In this document: positions 6,728-13,356 of the stretch, piece by piece | Layout of the letters: each line of letters starts with the position of its first letter | How positions within the stretch are numbered: position 1 is the first letter of the stretch | Assembly: GCA_947460275.1 (NCBI GenBank) | Contig: CANHHZ010000030.1 | Location: 1-13,998 of the forward strand | Direction: 5' to 3' | DNA length: 13,998 nt | Origin: Sphingobacteriaceae bacterium | GTDB taxonomy: Bacteria; Bacteroidota; Bacteroidia; Sphingobacteriales; Sphingobacteriaceae | The notes under the pieces: generated by a model | What the model saw: only the letters and a program-made list of their open reading frames with translations | The model's database searches: none | What the model was told of the DNA's origin: nothing | Made by a program: the position numbers and the translations under genes

Positions 6728-7081
6728 ATGGCATTTAAATTTGAAAAACTAAATGTTTGGCAAAAAGCATTAGACTTGGCTGATGAAATCAATCAATTGA
6801 CTAAAACTTTTCCGAAAGAAGAAATATATGTTTTAACTTCACAAATGAAAAGAGCGGCAGACTCAATTTCACTAAATATAGCTGAGGGAAGTACAGGACA
6901 AAGCAACGCCGAATTTACAAGATTTCTGCGCTATGCCCTTAGGTCTAATATAGAAGTTGTTGGCTGTCTGTACCTCGCTAAAAGAAGAAAATATTTACCA
7001 GAAGAACGTTTTGTTCAAATTTACACCGCTTGTGAAGAAGTGTTGGTAATGATAAACGGTCTGATAAAATCATTAAAATAA
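6728..7081 (+). CDS. Four-helix bundle protein (S23/23S rRNA intervening-sequence family, Avd-like)
   Basis: This 117-residue protein is predicted all-helical. Family hallmarks are FEKLNVWQKA (5-14), the LTSQMKRAADSISLNIAEGS block (36-55), the EFTRFLRYALRSNIEV segment (62-77) and a final amphipathic helix (about 92-115). The family (PF05635-type) occurs inside 23S rRNA intervening sequences, as Avd beside diversity-generating retroelements, and as many stand-alone copies in Bacteroidota. The molecular role of stand-alone copies is not established. It separates aguB from aguA, is flanked by inverted 8-bp-period repeats, and its stop overlaps the aguA start (TAATG). No reverse transcriptase or rRNA is nearby, so a retroelement or rRNA role is not supported here. 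Confidence 0.9.
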   Translation: MAFKFEKLNVWQKALDLADEINQLTKTFPKEEIYVLTSQMKRAADSISLNIAEGSTGQSNAEFTRFLRYALRSNIEVVGCLYLAKRRKYLPEERFVQIYTACEEVLVMINGLIKSLK

Positions 7082-8184
7082 TGTCTGAAAATAATAAATC
7101 TAACACTGATGCAGGGCTTCCAGACTTCCGGACTTCCGGACTTTCCGACTTCCCTTCCTCCCCCAAAAAACAAGGCTACGCTTTTCCGGCAGAATGGGCA
7201 AAGCACGAAGCAACTTGGTTAAGTTGGCCGCACAAAGAAGAAAGCTGGCCCGGTAAAATAGCCACTATTTATGCCCCTTATTGCGAGTTTATAAAAGTAG
7301 TTGCGCAAGGCGAAAAAGTACGCATCAACGTAAAAGATGAAGCGATGAAAGCTTTTGCTATTGCCGAATTACAGAAAGTGAATGCAGACTTATCTCAAAT
7401 AGAGTTTTATTTGAACCCCACCAACGATGCTTGGTGCCGTGACCATGGTCCGGCTTTTGTGGTAAAAGGCAATCAAAAAGCAGTGGTAGATTGGGGCTAC
7501 AATGCTTGGGGCGGTAAATATCCACCGTTTGATTTAGACGATGTAGTGCCTACCAAAATTGCCCAGCATTTTAATTTACCTTTATTTACGCCGCCAATTG
7601 TGATGGAAGGTGGCTCGGTAGAATTTAATGGCGCCGGCACCATTTTAACCAGTACTGCGTGCTTGCTCAACGAAAACAGAAATCCGCAGTTAAGCAAAGC
7701 CGAAATAGAAACGTATTTAAAAGAGTTTTATGGTGCCGAGCAAATTTTATGGGTAGCAGATGGTATTGTTGGCGATGATACCGATGGTCATATTGACGAT
7801 ATTACCCGTTTTGTAAACGAAGACACGGTTTTAACTGTGGTAGAAAGCAATCCATTAGATGAAAATTATTTGCTATTGCAAGAAAATTTAGAAATGTTGA
7901 AACAAATGCGTTTGCTAGACGGCCGATCGTTAAATATTATCGAATTGCCAATGCCTTCGCCAGTAATTTACGAGGATACTCGCTTGCCTGCTTCTTATGC
8001 CAATTTTTATATTGCCAACGCTGCGGTAGTAGTGCCCACTTTTAGAGATATAAATGATACAATTGCTTTAGAAATCATCCAAAAAGCATTTCCTGATAGG
8101 AAAGTGGTGGGCATAGATTCTACCGATATCATTTGGGGATTGGGCAGTTTCCATTGTTTAAGTCAGCAAGAACCGGCGGTTTAG
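7081..8184 (+). CDS. aguA: Agmatine deiminase with repeat-derived N-terminal extension
   Basis: This 367-residue enzyme of the peptidyl-arginine-deiminase fold converts agmatine to N-carbamoylputrescine and ammonia, supplying AguB. Visible family landmarks are GYAFPAEWAKHEATWLSWP (32-50), WCRDHGPAF (118-126), MEGGSVEFNG (175-184), DTDGHIDD with His237 (233-240), and catalytic Cys359 in GLGSFHC near the C-terminus. The conserved part starts near residue 32. Residues 13-23 are encoded by an 8-bp-period repeat that has an inverted partner upstream of the preceding gene. There is no other in-frame ATG before the conserved core, so translation from the ATG overlapping the previous stop (TAATG) is likely. 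The unusual tail is probably flexible and tolerated. Confidence 0.94.
   Translation: MSENNKSNTDAGLPDFRTSGLSDFPSSPKKQGYAFPAEWAKHEATWLSWPHKEESWPGKIATIYAPYCEFIKVVAQGEKVRINVKDEAMKAFAIAELQKVNADLSQIEFYLNPTNDAWCRDHGPAFVVKGNQKAVVDWGYNAWGGKYPPFDLDDVVPTKIAQHFNLPLFTPPIVMEGGSVEFNGAGTILTSTACLLNENRNPQLSKAEIETYLKEFYGAEQILWVADGIVGDDTDGHIDDITRFVNEDTVLTVVESNPLDENYLLLQENLEMLKQMRLLDGRSLNIIELPMPSPVIYEDTRLPASYANFYIANAAVVVPTFRDINDTIALEIIQKAFPDRKVVGIDSTDIIWGLGSFHCLSQQEPAV
7118..7149. repeat. Right repeat arm of the four-helix-bundle cassette, inside aguA
   Basis: Four consecutive 8-base units read on the minus strand as GTCGGAAA, GTCCGGAA, GTCCGGAA and GTCTGGAA. The run continues as GGGAA to 7154. It is the inverted counterpart of 6623-6664. 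The plus strand is translated as residues 13-23 (LPDFRTSGLSD) of AguA. Confidence 0.7.
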
Positions 8185-8211
8185 TTTTTGTAATATGTCC
8201 CCTAAGCTAAA

Positions 8212-8235
8212 TGTCATCCTGAGCCTGTCGAAGGA
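8212..8235. repeat. REP-like stem-loop, left copy flanking the GIY-YIG gene
   Basis: TCCT (8217-8220) and AGGA (8232-8235) form a stem around the 11-base loop GAGCCTGTCGA. The 24 bases match the inverted copy at 8572-8595 at 20 positions. This motif resembles short repeats I recall as highly dispersed in Bacteroidota genomes. It lies between aguA and the GIY-YIG gene. Confidence 0.75.
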
Positions 8236-8258
8236 CAATAAATATAAAATGAATTTCA

Positions 8259-8558
8259 ATGTCAACTATCCATAACTATTTCGTTTATATTTTAGAATGT
8301 TCAGATGGAAGTTATTATACAGGGGTAACAAATGATTTGGAAGTAAGGTTGTCAAAACATCATAAAGGTGATAACCTATCTGCTTATACCTATTCAAGAA
8401 GGCCATTGATTTTAAAATATTATCAAAGGTTTGACTTTATACAGCATGCAATTGAATTTGAAAAACAGGTAAAAGGTTGGACTAGAAAGAAAAAAGAAGC
8501 GCTGTTTGAAGAAAATTGGGATGAAATAAAAAGATTATCTAACCTTAAAAAGAAATAA
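8259..8558 (+). CDS. GIY-YIG nuclease family protein (small, UPF0213/YhbQ-like)
   Basis: This 99-residue single-domain protein has the GIY-YIG catalytic fold. Tyr10 lies in FVYIL and Tyr20-Thr21-Gly22 replace the YIG triplet (YYTG). Arg30 is in NDLEVRL, and the metal-binding Glu68 is in EFEKQVKGW, followed by a basic helix (TRKKKEAL). All expected catalytic positions are present, so it should be an active metal-dependent nuclease. Small proteins of this type are common in Bacteroidota and of uncertain function; relatives act on DNA repair intermediates or in mobile elements. The gene has no DNA-binding extension. It sits between two inverted copies of a small stem-loop, which suggests it is part of a mobile or REP-type unit inserted between aguA and fabG. 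Confidence 0.9.
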   Translation: MSTIHNYFVYILECSDGSYYTGVTNDLEVRLSKHHKGDNLSAYTYSRRPLILKYYQRFDFIQHAIEFEKQVKGWTRKKKEALFEENWDEIKRLSNLKKK

Positions 8559-8566
8559 TAACTTTG
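8559..8566 (+). promoter_or_regulatory. Candidate -7 box (TAACTTTG) for fabG
   Basis: TAACTTTG fits TAnnTTTG and begins on the base after the GIY-YIG stop codon. No TTG was found 17-21 bases upstream. Transcription from here would start near 8573, at the edge of the right stem-loop, and put that element in the fabG leader. Confidence 0.35.
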
Positions 8567-8571
8567 CATTG

Positions 8572-8595
8572 GTCTTCGACAGGCTCAGACTGACA
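8572..8595. repeat. REP-like stem-loop, right copy flanking the GIY-YIG gene
   Basis: This is the inverted copy of 8212-8235. Read on the minus strand, it has stem GTCT/AGAC around the same 11-base loop GAGCCTGTCGA. Two of the four stem pairs differ from the left copy, and both strands of each pair changed together, so the hairpin is preserved. Confidence 0.75.
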
Positions 8596-8630
8596 GACAA
8601 ACTCAGATTGATATTAAACTAAAAAAACGA

Positions 8631-9374
8631 ATGAAATTACTAGAAGGAAAAACCGCATTAATAACAGGTGCATCAAAAGGAATAGGGCGTAAAATAGCCG
8701 AAAAATTTGCCGAACAAGGTGCTAATGTCGCTTTCACCTATTTGTCTTCGGTAGAAAAAGGACAAGCCTTAGCACAAGAATTGCAAAGCTTTGGTACAAA
8801 GATAAAAGGTTACCGTTCTGATGCTTCAAAATTTGATGAAGCCGAACAATTAATTGAGGCAATTGTTGCCGATTTTGGTACTATCGATATTGTAGTCAAC
8901 AATGCTGGTATTACCAAAGATGGTTTATTGATGCGCATGAGCGAAGAAAATTGGGACGATGTGATCAATGTAAACCTAAAATCTATTTTTAACGTGACCA
9001 AAGCCGCTTCTAAAGTAATGATGAAAGCACGCAAAGGTGTGTTTATCAATATGAGCTCAATTGTTGGGATCACGGGTAATGCCGGACAGGCTAATTACGC
9101 AGCTTCTAAAGCAGGTATTATCGGTTTTACTAAATCAGTGGCTAAAGAGTTGGGGTCTCGTAACATTCGTGCAAATGTAATTGCGCCAGGTTTTATTCGT
9201 ACCGAAATGACCGATGTTTTAGATCCAGCAGTAGTGGCCGAGTGGGAAAAAGATATTCCGCTAAAACGTGCCGGTGAAACTGAAGATATTGCCAATGTTT
9301 GTGTGTTTTTAGCCTCAGATATGAGCGCTTACGTAACCGGACAAACTTTGTCTGTTTGTGGCGGAATGCTTTAA
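8631..9374 (+). CDS. fabG: 3-oxoacyl-[acyl-carrier-protein] reductase
   Basis: This 247-residue short-chain dehydrogenase carries out the NADPH-dependent reduction of 3-oxoacyl-ACP in type II fatty-acid synthesis. It has the cofactor motif TGASKGIG (12-19), NNAG (90-93), and the catalytic set Asn115, Ser143, Tyr156 and Lys160 (YAASK). The length and the PGFIRTEMT segment (186-194) fit FabG well. The C-terminal motif reads SVCGGM where VDGGM is usual, so Cys243 replaces the common Asp; this is outside the active site. No acpP or other fab gene is adjacent, so a related SDR role cannot be fully excluded. The gene is closed by its own terminator. Confidence 0.9.
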   Translation: MKLLEGKTALITGASKGIGRKIAEKFAEQGANVAFTYLSSVEKGQALAQELQSFGTKIKGYRSDASKFDEAEQLIEAIVADFGTIDIVVNNAGITKDGLLMRMSEENWDDVINVNLKSIFNVTKAASKVMMKARKGVFINMSSIVGITGNAGQANYAASKAGIIGFTKSVAKELGSRNIRANVIAPGFIRTEMTDVLDPAVVAEWEKDIPLKRAGETEDIANVCVFLASDMSAYVTGQTLSVCGGML

Positions 9375-9398
9375 ATAAGATTTAAGGTAAAAGATTTT

Positions 9399-9430
9399 AG
9401 GTGGAGGGTTTGTAGCTTTCCGCCTTTTTT
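9399..9430 (+). terminator. Rho-independent terminator after fabG
   Basis: AGGTGGAGGG (9399-9408) pairs with CTTTCCGCCT (9416-9425), with three G-U pairs and a 7-base loop, followed by a T-run to 9430. It separates fabG from the convergent gene that ends at 9453. Confidence 0.75.
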
Positions 9431-9452
9431 AATGTTCAAAAAAAATTCTGAC

Positions 9453-9761
9453 TTACTCTTTGTCTTCTTCTTTATCTTTCTTTACAATTACAAAAACATC
9501 TTCATTTTCTTTTTTCATGAAGTATTTTTCTCGTGCGTATTTTTCGGCAGTGGTCAGGTCGCTATCAAGCTCAATCAAATCTTTGTTGATCACCTTTATT
9601 TCTTGGGTATAAAAATCTTTCTCTGTTTGCAATTTGTTCACCTCAGTATGGTAATCGTACTGAGATAGGACATCGTTTTTATCAAAAAAAATCATCCAAG
9701 CCACAAAAAAAGTGATGGCTAAGAAATATTTGTTGCGAAAGAGGGCGATTAAGCGTTCCAT
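9453..9761 (-). CDS. Septum formation initiator, FtsB/DivIC family
   Basis: This is a 102-residue bitopic membrane protein. It has a short cytoplasmic N-terminus, a membrane segment at about 12-26 (YFLAITFFVAWMIFF), a coiled coil at about 34-72, and the conserved AEKYAREKYFMKKENEDVFVI block (72-92), then a charged tail. The family is part of the FtsB/FtsL/FtsQ (DivIC) complex that activates septal peptidoglycan synthesis. The frame is open to an ATG at 9800, but that codon lies in the eno terminator hairpin and the extra 13 residues do not fit the family, so 9761 is chosen. It lies downstream of eno, on the same strand. Transcription may come from read-through or an unseen promoter. Confidence 0.88.
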   Translation of the reverse strand: MERLIALFRNKYFLAITFFVAWMIFFDKNDVLSQYDYHTEVNKLQTEKDFYTQEIKVINKDLIELDSDLTTAEKYAREKYFMKKENEDVFVIVKKDKEEDKE

Positions 9762-9792
9762 GTTCAAATCAAATTGCGATGTAAATGTAAAC

Positions 9793-9828
9793 AAAAACAT
9801 CCGAAGGTTTCAAATCTTCGGATGTTTT
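9793..9828 (-). terminator. Rho-independent terminator after eno
   Basis: AAAACATCCGAAG (9794-9806) pairs perfectly with CTTCGGATGTTTT (9816-9828) around a 9-base loop. On the minus strand it is followed by a T-run. It lies 56 bases beyond the eno stop and before divIC. Because of its A/T flanks it could work in both directions. Confidence 0.88.
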
Positions 9829-9884
9829 GTAAATCTGTTTTTAAACGTATTTACGTTTGCCGAGTTAACCCGGAAGTTTTACAC

Positions 9885-11180
9885 TTATTTTTTTAAAAAT
9901 TTAAAATCTTTACCAATAAAGCGTGCGGCATTACCCAGTTCTTCTTCAATACGTAGCAATTGGTTGTATTTTGCAATCCTATCCGAACGAGAGGCCGAAC
10001 CAGTTTTAATTTGACCACAGTTTAACGCTACCGCTAAATCTGCAATGGTAGTGTCTTCTGTTTCTCCGCTACGGTGGCTCATTACCGAGGTATAGCCGCT
10101 GTTTTGTGCCAAGCTTACCGCATTGATAGTTTCGGTAAGCGAACCAATTTGATTTACTTTTACCAAGATAGAGTTGGCTGTATGGGTGTCGATACCTGTT
10201 TGCAAACGTTTTACATTGGTTACAAATAAGTCATCGCCAACCAATTGTACTTTATCACCAATTTTTTCCGTCAATAATTTCCAACCTTCCCAATCGTTTT
10301 CGTCCATACCATCTTCAATAGAAATGATTGGGTATTTAGCCGATAGTTCGGCTAAGTAAGCAACTTGCTCGGCGCTAGAGCGCACAGCTCCCTTATCGCC
10401 TTCAAATTTAGTATAGTCGTATTTACCGTCTTTGTAAAATTCTGAAGCTGCACAATCTAAGGCTAAAAATATATCAACACCTGGCTTGTAGCCTGCTTTT
10501 TCAATCGCTTTTAAAACAGTTTCAATAGCATCTTCGGTACCTTCAAAAGTGGGTGCAAAACCACCTTCATCACCCACAGCGGTTGATAAACCTCTGTCGT
10601 GCAAAATAGCTTTCAGGTTATGAAATACTTCCGTTCCCCAACGCAAAGCTTCCGAAAAAGACGAAGCGCCAGCAGGCATAATCATAAATTCTTGGAAAGC
10701 GATAGGCGCATCAGAGTGAGATCCACCGTTGATAATATTCATCATTGGGATAGGTAAGGTGTTGGCATTTACCCCGCCAATATAACGGTACAAAGGTTGT
10801 CTGCTTTCTTGGGCAGCAGCTTTTGCCACAGCTAATGAAACTCCTAAAATGGCGTTTGCACCTAAATTACCTTTATTTTCTGAGCCATCAAGCGCAATCA
10901 TCAATTGGTCAATAAGGTTTTGTTCAAAAACATCAACGCCTTGCAAAGCTTTAGCAATTTTAGTATTTACATTTTCTACCGCTTTTAAAACGCCCTTACC
11001 CATATAGGTTTTTTTATCACCATCACGTAGTTCAACAGCTTCATGCTGACCAGTACTTGCCCCAGATGGAACAGCTGCACGGCCCATATGACCATTTTCT
11101 GTAATTACTTCAACTTCTATTGTAGGGTTTCCTCTAGAATCGAGGATTTGCCTTGCATGTACATCAATTATTAAACTCAT
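9885..11180 (-). CDS. eno: Enolase (phosphopyruvate hydratase)
   Basis: This 431-residue enzyme converts 2-phosphoglycerate to phosphoenolpyruvate in glycolysis. All key residues can be placed: Glu164 (AFQEFM) and Glu205 (GDEGGFAP), Mg ligands Asp242, Glu289 (SIEDG) and Asp316 (LVGDDLF), the catalytic base Lys341 (LVKVNQIG), and His369 in the SHRSGETEDTTIADLAV signature. The N-terminal SRGNPTIEVEV and the SGASTG loop (39-44) are also intact. Length is normal and the start is supported by a -7 box about 58 bases upstream. It has its own terminator and is followed by a DivIC-type division gene. Confidence 0.98.
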   Translation of the reverse strand: MSLIIDVHARQILDSRGNPTIEVEVITENGHMGRAAVPSGASTGQHEAVELRDGDKKTYMGKGVLKAVENVNTKIAKALQGVDVFEQNLIDQLMIALDGSENKGNLGANAILGVSLAVAKAAAQESRQPLYRYIGGVNANTLPIPMMNIINGGSHSDAPIAFQEFMIMPAGASSFSEALRWGTEVFHNLKAILHDRGLSTAVGDEGGFAPTFEGTEDAIETVLKAIEKAGYKPGVDIFLALDCAASEFYKDGKYDYTKFEGDKGAVRSSAEQVAYLAELSAKYPIISIEDGMDENDWEGWKLLTEKIGDKVQLVGDDLFVTNVKRLQTGIDTHTANSILVKVNQIGSLTETINAVSLAQNSGYTSVMSHRSGETEDTTIADLAVALNCGQIKTGSASRSDRIAKYNQLLRIEEELGNAARFIGKDFKFLKK

Positions 11181-11237
11181 TTTATTTTTTTATTTTTAAA
11201 ATCTTAGTGTAAATTATACAATTACCTAAGCTAACTT

Positions 11238-11245
11238 CAAAGTTA
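11238..11245 (-). promoter_or_regulatory. Bacteroidota -7 box (TAACTTTG) for eno
   Basis: On the minus strand 11245-11238 reads TAACTTTG, matching TAnnTTTG. The expected start would leave a leader of about 50 bases. No clear TTG was found at the -33 position. Confidence 0.45.
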
Positions 11246-11309
11246 AAATATTTTTTATAGTAAAGGGGAATATTGTTTGTTTTTAAATCATTTAGTTAAA
11301 CTAGCTGGT

Positions 11310-12434
11310 TTACTCCCACTTAAAGGTTTTAATGGCCACGGCATAAATGCCAATCCCCCAAATCAATATAATGAGCAGCTGATGCTTCACATCCCATAAT
11401 CCCGCACCCTCAAAAGCCACTTTGCGCATCGCATCGTTTAAATAGGTAAGAGGCAATGCTTTGCTGATAGGTTGTAACCATAAGGGAAAATTTTCTATGC
11501 TAAAAAATGTTCCTGAGAGTAAAAATTGGGGCAAAGTAATAATATTGGAAATAGGGGGGATGGTACTTTCGCTTTTGGCCAAACCTGATACCACAAAACC
11601 AAAACCCATAAATACAATTAAGCCCATAGTGGCCAAAATAAGCATATTAAGCACAGTAACCACACCGTGGACCAAAGTAAATTTAAAGCCAAAATGGCCA
11701 ATTAAAATAATAATTAATGCACCCAACAATGCAAAGCTAATGCGGGCAATAGCCTCGCCAAGCACAATACTAGAACGTTTTACTGGGGTAGCAAAAAAGC
11801 GTTTAATAACTAAGTTTTGGCGTAAACTAAAAAAGACGAAAGCTGTGCCAAAAACACCTGTACTTAACAGCGAAAAGCCCAATTGCCCTGGTAAAATAAA
11901 ATCTATTTGGCGGTATAAGCGGCCGGTCATGGTGCTGGCCTTAATTTCGGTAACAGTTGGCTTTAAATTTTGAGTGTTCAAGTTGTAAGACAGCTCGTTT
12001 AAAACCGACCTTAAAATATTGCCTTTGTCTAAAGAAGCTGATGTATATTTTACATGGGTAAAATAAGCAGGAACGCCATTTGGGTTTTTTTCTATGCTGA
12101 TTAAGGCATCGTAAGTTCCTTTTTCTAAGTTCTTATTGATGTCTGATGTATCTTTATTTTTGATGAGCTTTATAATTTCTGCCTTTTCTAATTGTGCCAA
12201 AATTGGGTTTTGTAGGTCCGAATTTGGCGCTAACGCTACATCAATCTTAGTTCGGCCGCCGCCCAAAAAACCAAAAACCAAAATAAAAATCAATGGAAAA
12301 GCCAAGGTAAAAACCACAGCCGAAGGGCTGCGCAAAATTGACCTGAAACTTGCTTTAGCTAAGGCTAAAGTTGCTTTGGTGTTGCTGTAAGAAGGAACTG
12401 AATTTTGAGTAGAAACTTTATGTTGATGGTCCAT
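11310..12434 (-). CDS. ABC-2 type transporter permease
   Basis: This 374-residue integral membrane protein has the ABC-2 exporter layout. A cytoplasmic N-terminus leads to one membrane segment (about 39-58), followed by an extracytoplasmic domain of roughly 120 residues. Five further segments follow, near 180-203, 226-248, 259-284, 292-313 and 351-369. The ALPLTYLNDAMRKV motif (326-339) before the last segment is typical of the DrrB/YhhJ-type family. The ATPase gene lies 49 bases upstream on the same strand, so the two form one exporter. Substrates of such two-gene systems include drugs, lipids and polysaccharides; none can be assigned here. The histidine- and serine-rich first 20 residues are probably unstructured. 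Confidence 0.88.
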   Translation of the reverse strand: MDHQHKVSTQNSVPSYSNTKATLALAKASFRSILRSPSAVVFTLAFPLIFILVFGFLGGGRTKIDVALAPNSDLQNPILAQLEKAEIIKLIKNKDTSDINKNLEKGTYDALISIEKNPNGVPAYFTHVKYTSASLDKGNILRSVLNELSYNLNTQNLKPTVTEIKASTMTGRLYRQIDFILPGQLGFSLLSTGVFGTAFVFFSLRQNLVIKRFFATPVKRSSIVLGEAIARISFALLGALIIILIGHFGFKFTLVHGVVTVLNMLILATMGLIVFMGFGFVVSGLAKSESTIPPISNIITLPQFLLSGTFFSIENFPLWLQPISKALPLTYLNDAMRKVAFEGAGLWDVKHQLLIILIWGIGIYAVAIKTFKWE

Positions 12435-12483
12435 TTTTGATTTTTAAAGTAAGTTAAACTATGTTGGGTTTAAATTTGACGAG

Positions 12484-13248
12484 CTATTCTCTCCATTCTT
12501 GCCCAGTCAGGTGAATAAAAACATCTTCCAGATTAGCTTTTTTAACTACTTTTTTGCGCTCAAACCCCGAATCCACTAAATCGTCTATCAGCTTATCGGG
12601 CGTATCCAAAGCAATAATTTTACCGCTTTCTACAAAAGCTACCCTGTCGCAAAGTTGCTCTGCTTCGTCCATATAGTGGGTAGTAATGACCACCGTGGTG
12701 CCCTGGTTGCGGATATCGATAATCAAATCCCACAAATTGCGACGAGCCTGCGGATCTAAGCCCGTAGTGGGTTCGTCTAGGAAAATGATTTTAGGCGAAT
12801 TGATGAGTGTTGTAGCAATAGAGAAACGTTGTTTCTGGCCTCCAGAAAGTTCTTTGTATTTGGCTTTGGCTTTGTCTTGCAAGTTTACCTTGGCCAACAT
12901 ATCCATGGGTTTGATGTTTACTCCATACAAGCCCGAAAAAAGTTCCAATAACTCGGTTAAGTTAAGGTTAGGATAATAGCCCGCTGCTTGTAGCTGAACA
13001 CCAATGATACGTTTGATATTGATTGGGTTTTTGTCGATGGAAAAACCATTTACCACAACTTCTCCAGAAGTTTTTTCGCGTAGGGTTTCTATAATTTCGA
13101 GGGTAGTAGTCTTGCCAGCGCCATTTGGGCCAAGCAAACCAAATATTTCTCCTTCGTAAACCTCGAAGCTTAAACCTCTTACCGCTTCAAAATCATTATA
13201 GTTTTTAATCAGGTTTTTTACACTGATAATGGCATTTCTATTTTCCAT
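12484..13248 (-). CDS. ABC transporter ATP-binding protein (ABC-2 exporter type)
   Basis: This 254-residue ATPase is expected to energise the permease encoded just downstream. The nucleotide-binding motifs are complete: Walker A GPNGAGKTT (40-48), the Q-loop (Gln87), the signature LSGGQ (134-138), Walker B IIFLDEP with catalytic Glu159 (154-160), the D-loop (GLDPQ) and the H-loop His191 (TTHYMDEAE). The C-terminal ANLEDVFIHLTG (238-249) is typical of DrrA/CcmA-type export ATPases. No membrane part is fused. The 108 bases between carA and this gene hold no clear terminator or full promoter. A near-match -7 box, TAGATTTC, lies at 13286-13279. Confidence 0.93.
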   Translation of the reverse strand: MENRNAIISVKNLIKNYNDFEAVRGLSFEVYEGEIFGLLGPNGAGKTTTLEIIETLREKTSGEVVVNGFSIDKNPINIKRIIGVQLQAAGYYPNLNLTELLELFSGLYGVNIKPMDMLAKVNLQDKAKAKYKELSGGQKQRFSIATTLINSPKIIFLDEPTTGLDPQARRNLWDLIIDIRNQGTTVVITTHYMDEAEQLCDRVAFVESGKIIALDTPDKLIDDLVDSGFERKKVVKKANLEDVFIHLTGQEWRE

Positions 13249-13356
13249 GCCTAAATGTAAGAATGATTAGCCAATTTTGAAATCTATTTTGTAAAACAGC
13301 TATAAATAAGGCTATGCACCTTTTACCCTAAACCGTCAACCTTCCGCCTTCGGTCT

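Noticed and set aside
6728..7081. Diversity-generating retroelement (Avd gene)
   Set aside because: No reverse transcriptase, template repeat or variable-repeat target gene lies in the window, so only the protein family is shared.
7118..7154. CRISPR or minisatellite array
   Set aside because: Units are only 8 bases with no spacers; an inverted counterpart upstream explains them better as a cassette arm.
9762..9800. Longer start of the DivIC-type gene at 9800
   Set aside because: The codon falls in the stem of the eno terminator and the extra residues do not match the family.
11290..11310. Terminator after the ABC permease
   Set aside because: Only a five-pair stem with a G-U pair and no clean T-run was found on the minus strand.
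13321..13356. Terminator after carA
   Set aside because: The only pairing found is a four-base ACCG/CGGT stem without a T-run.
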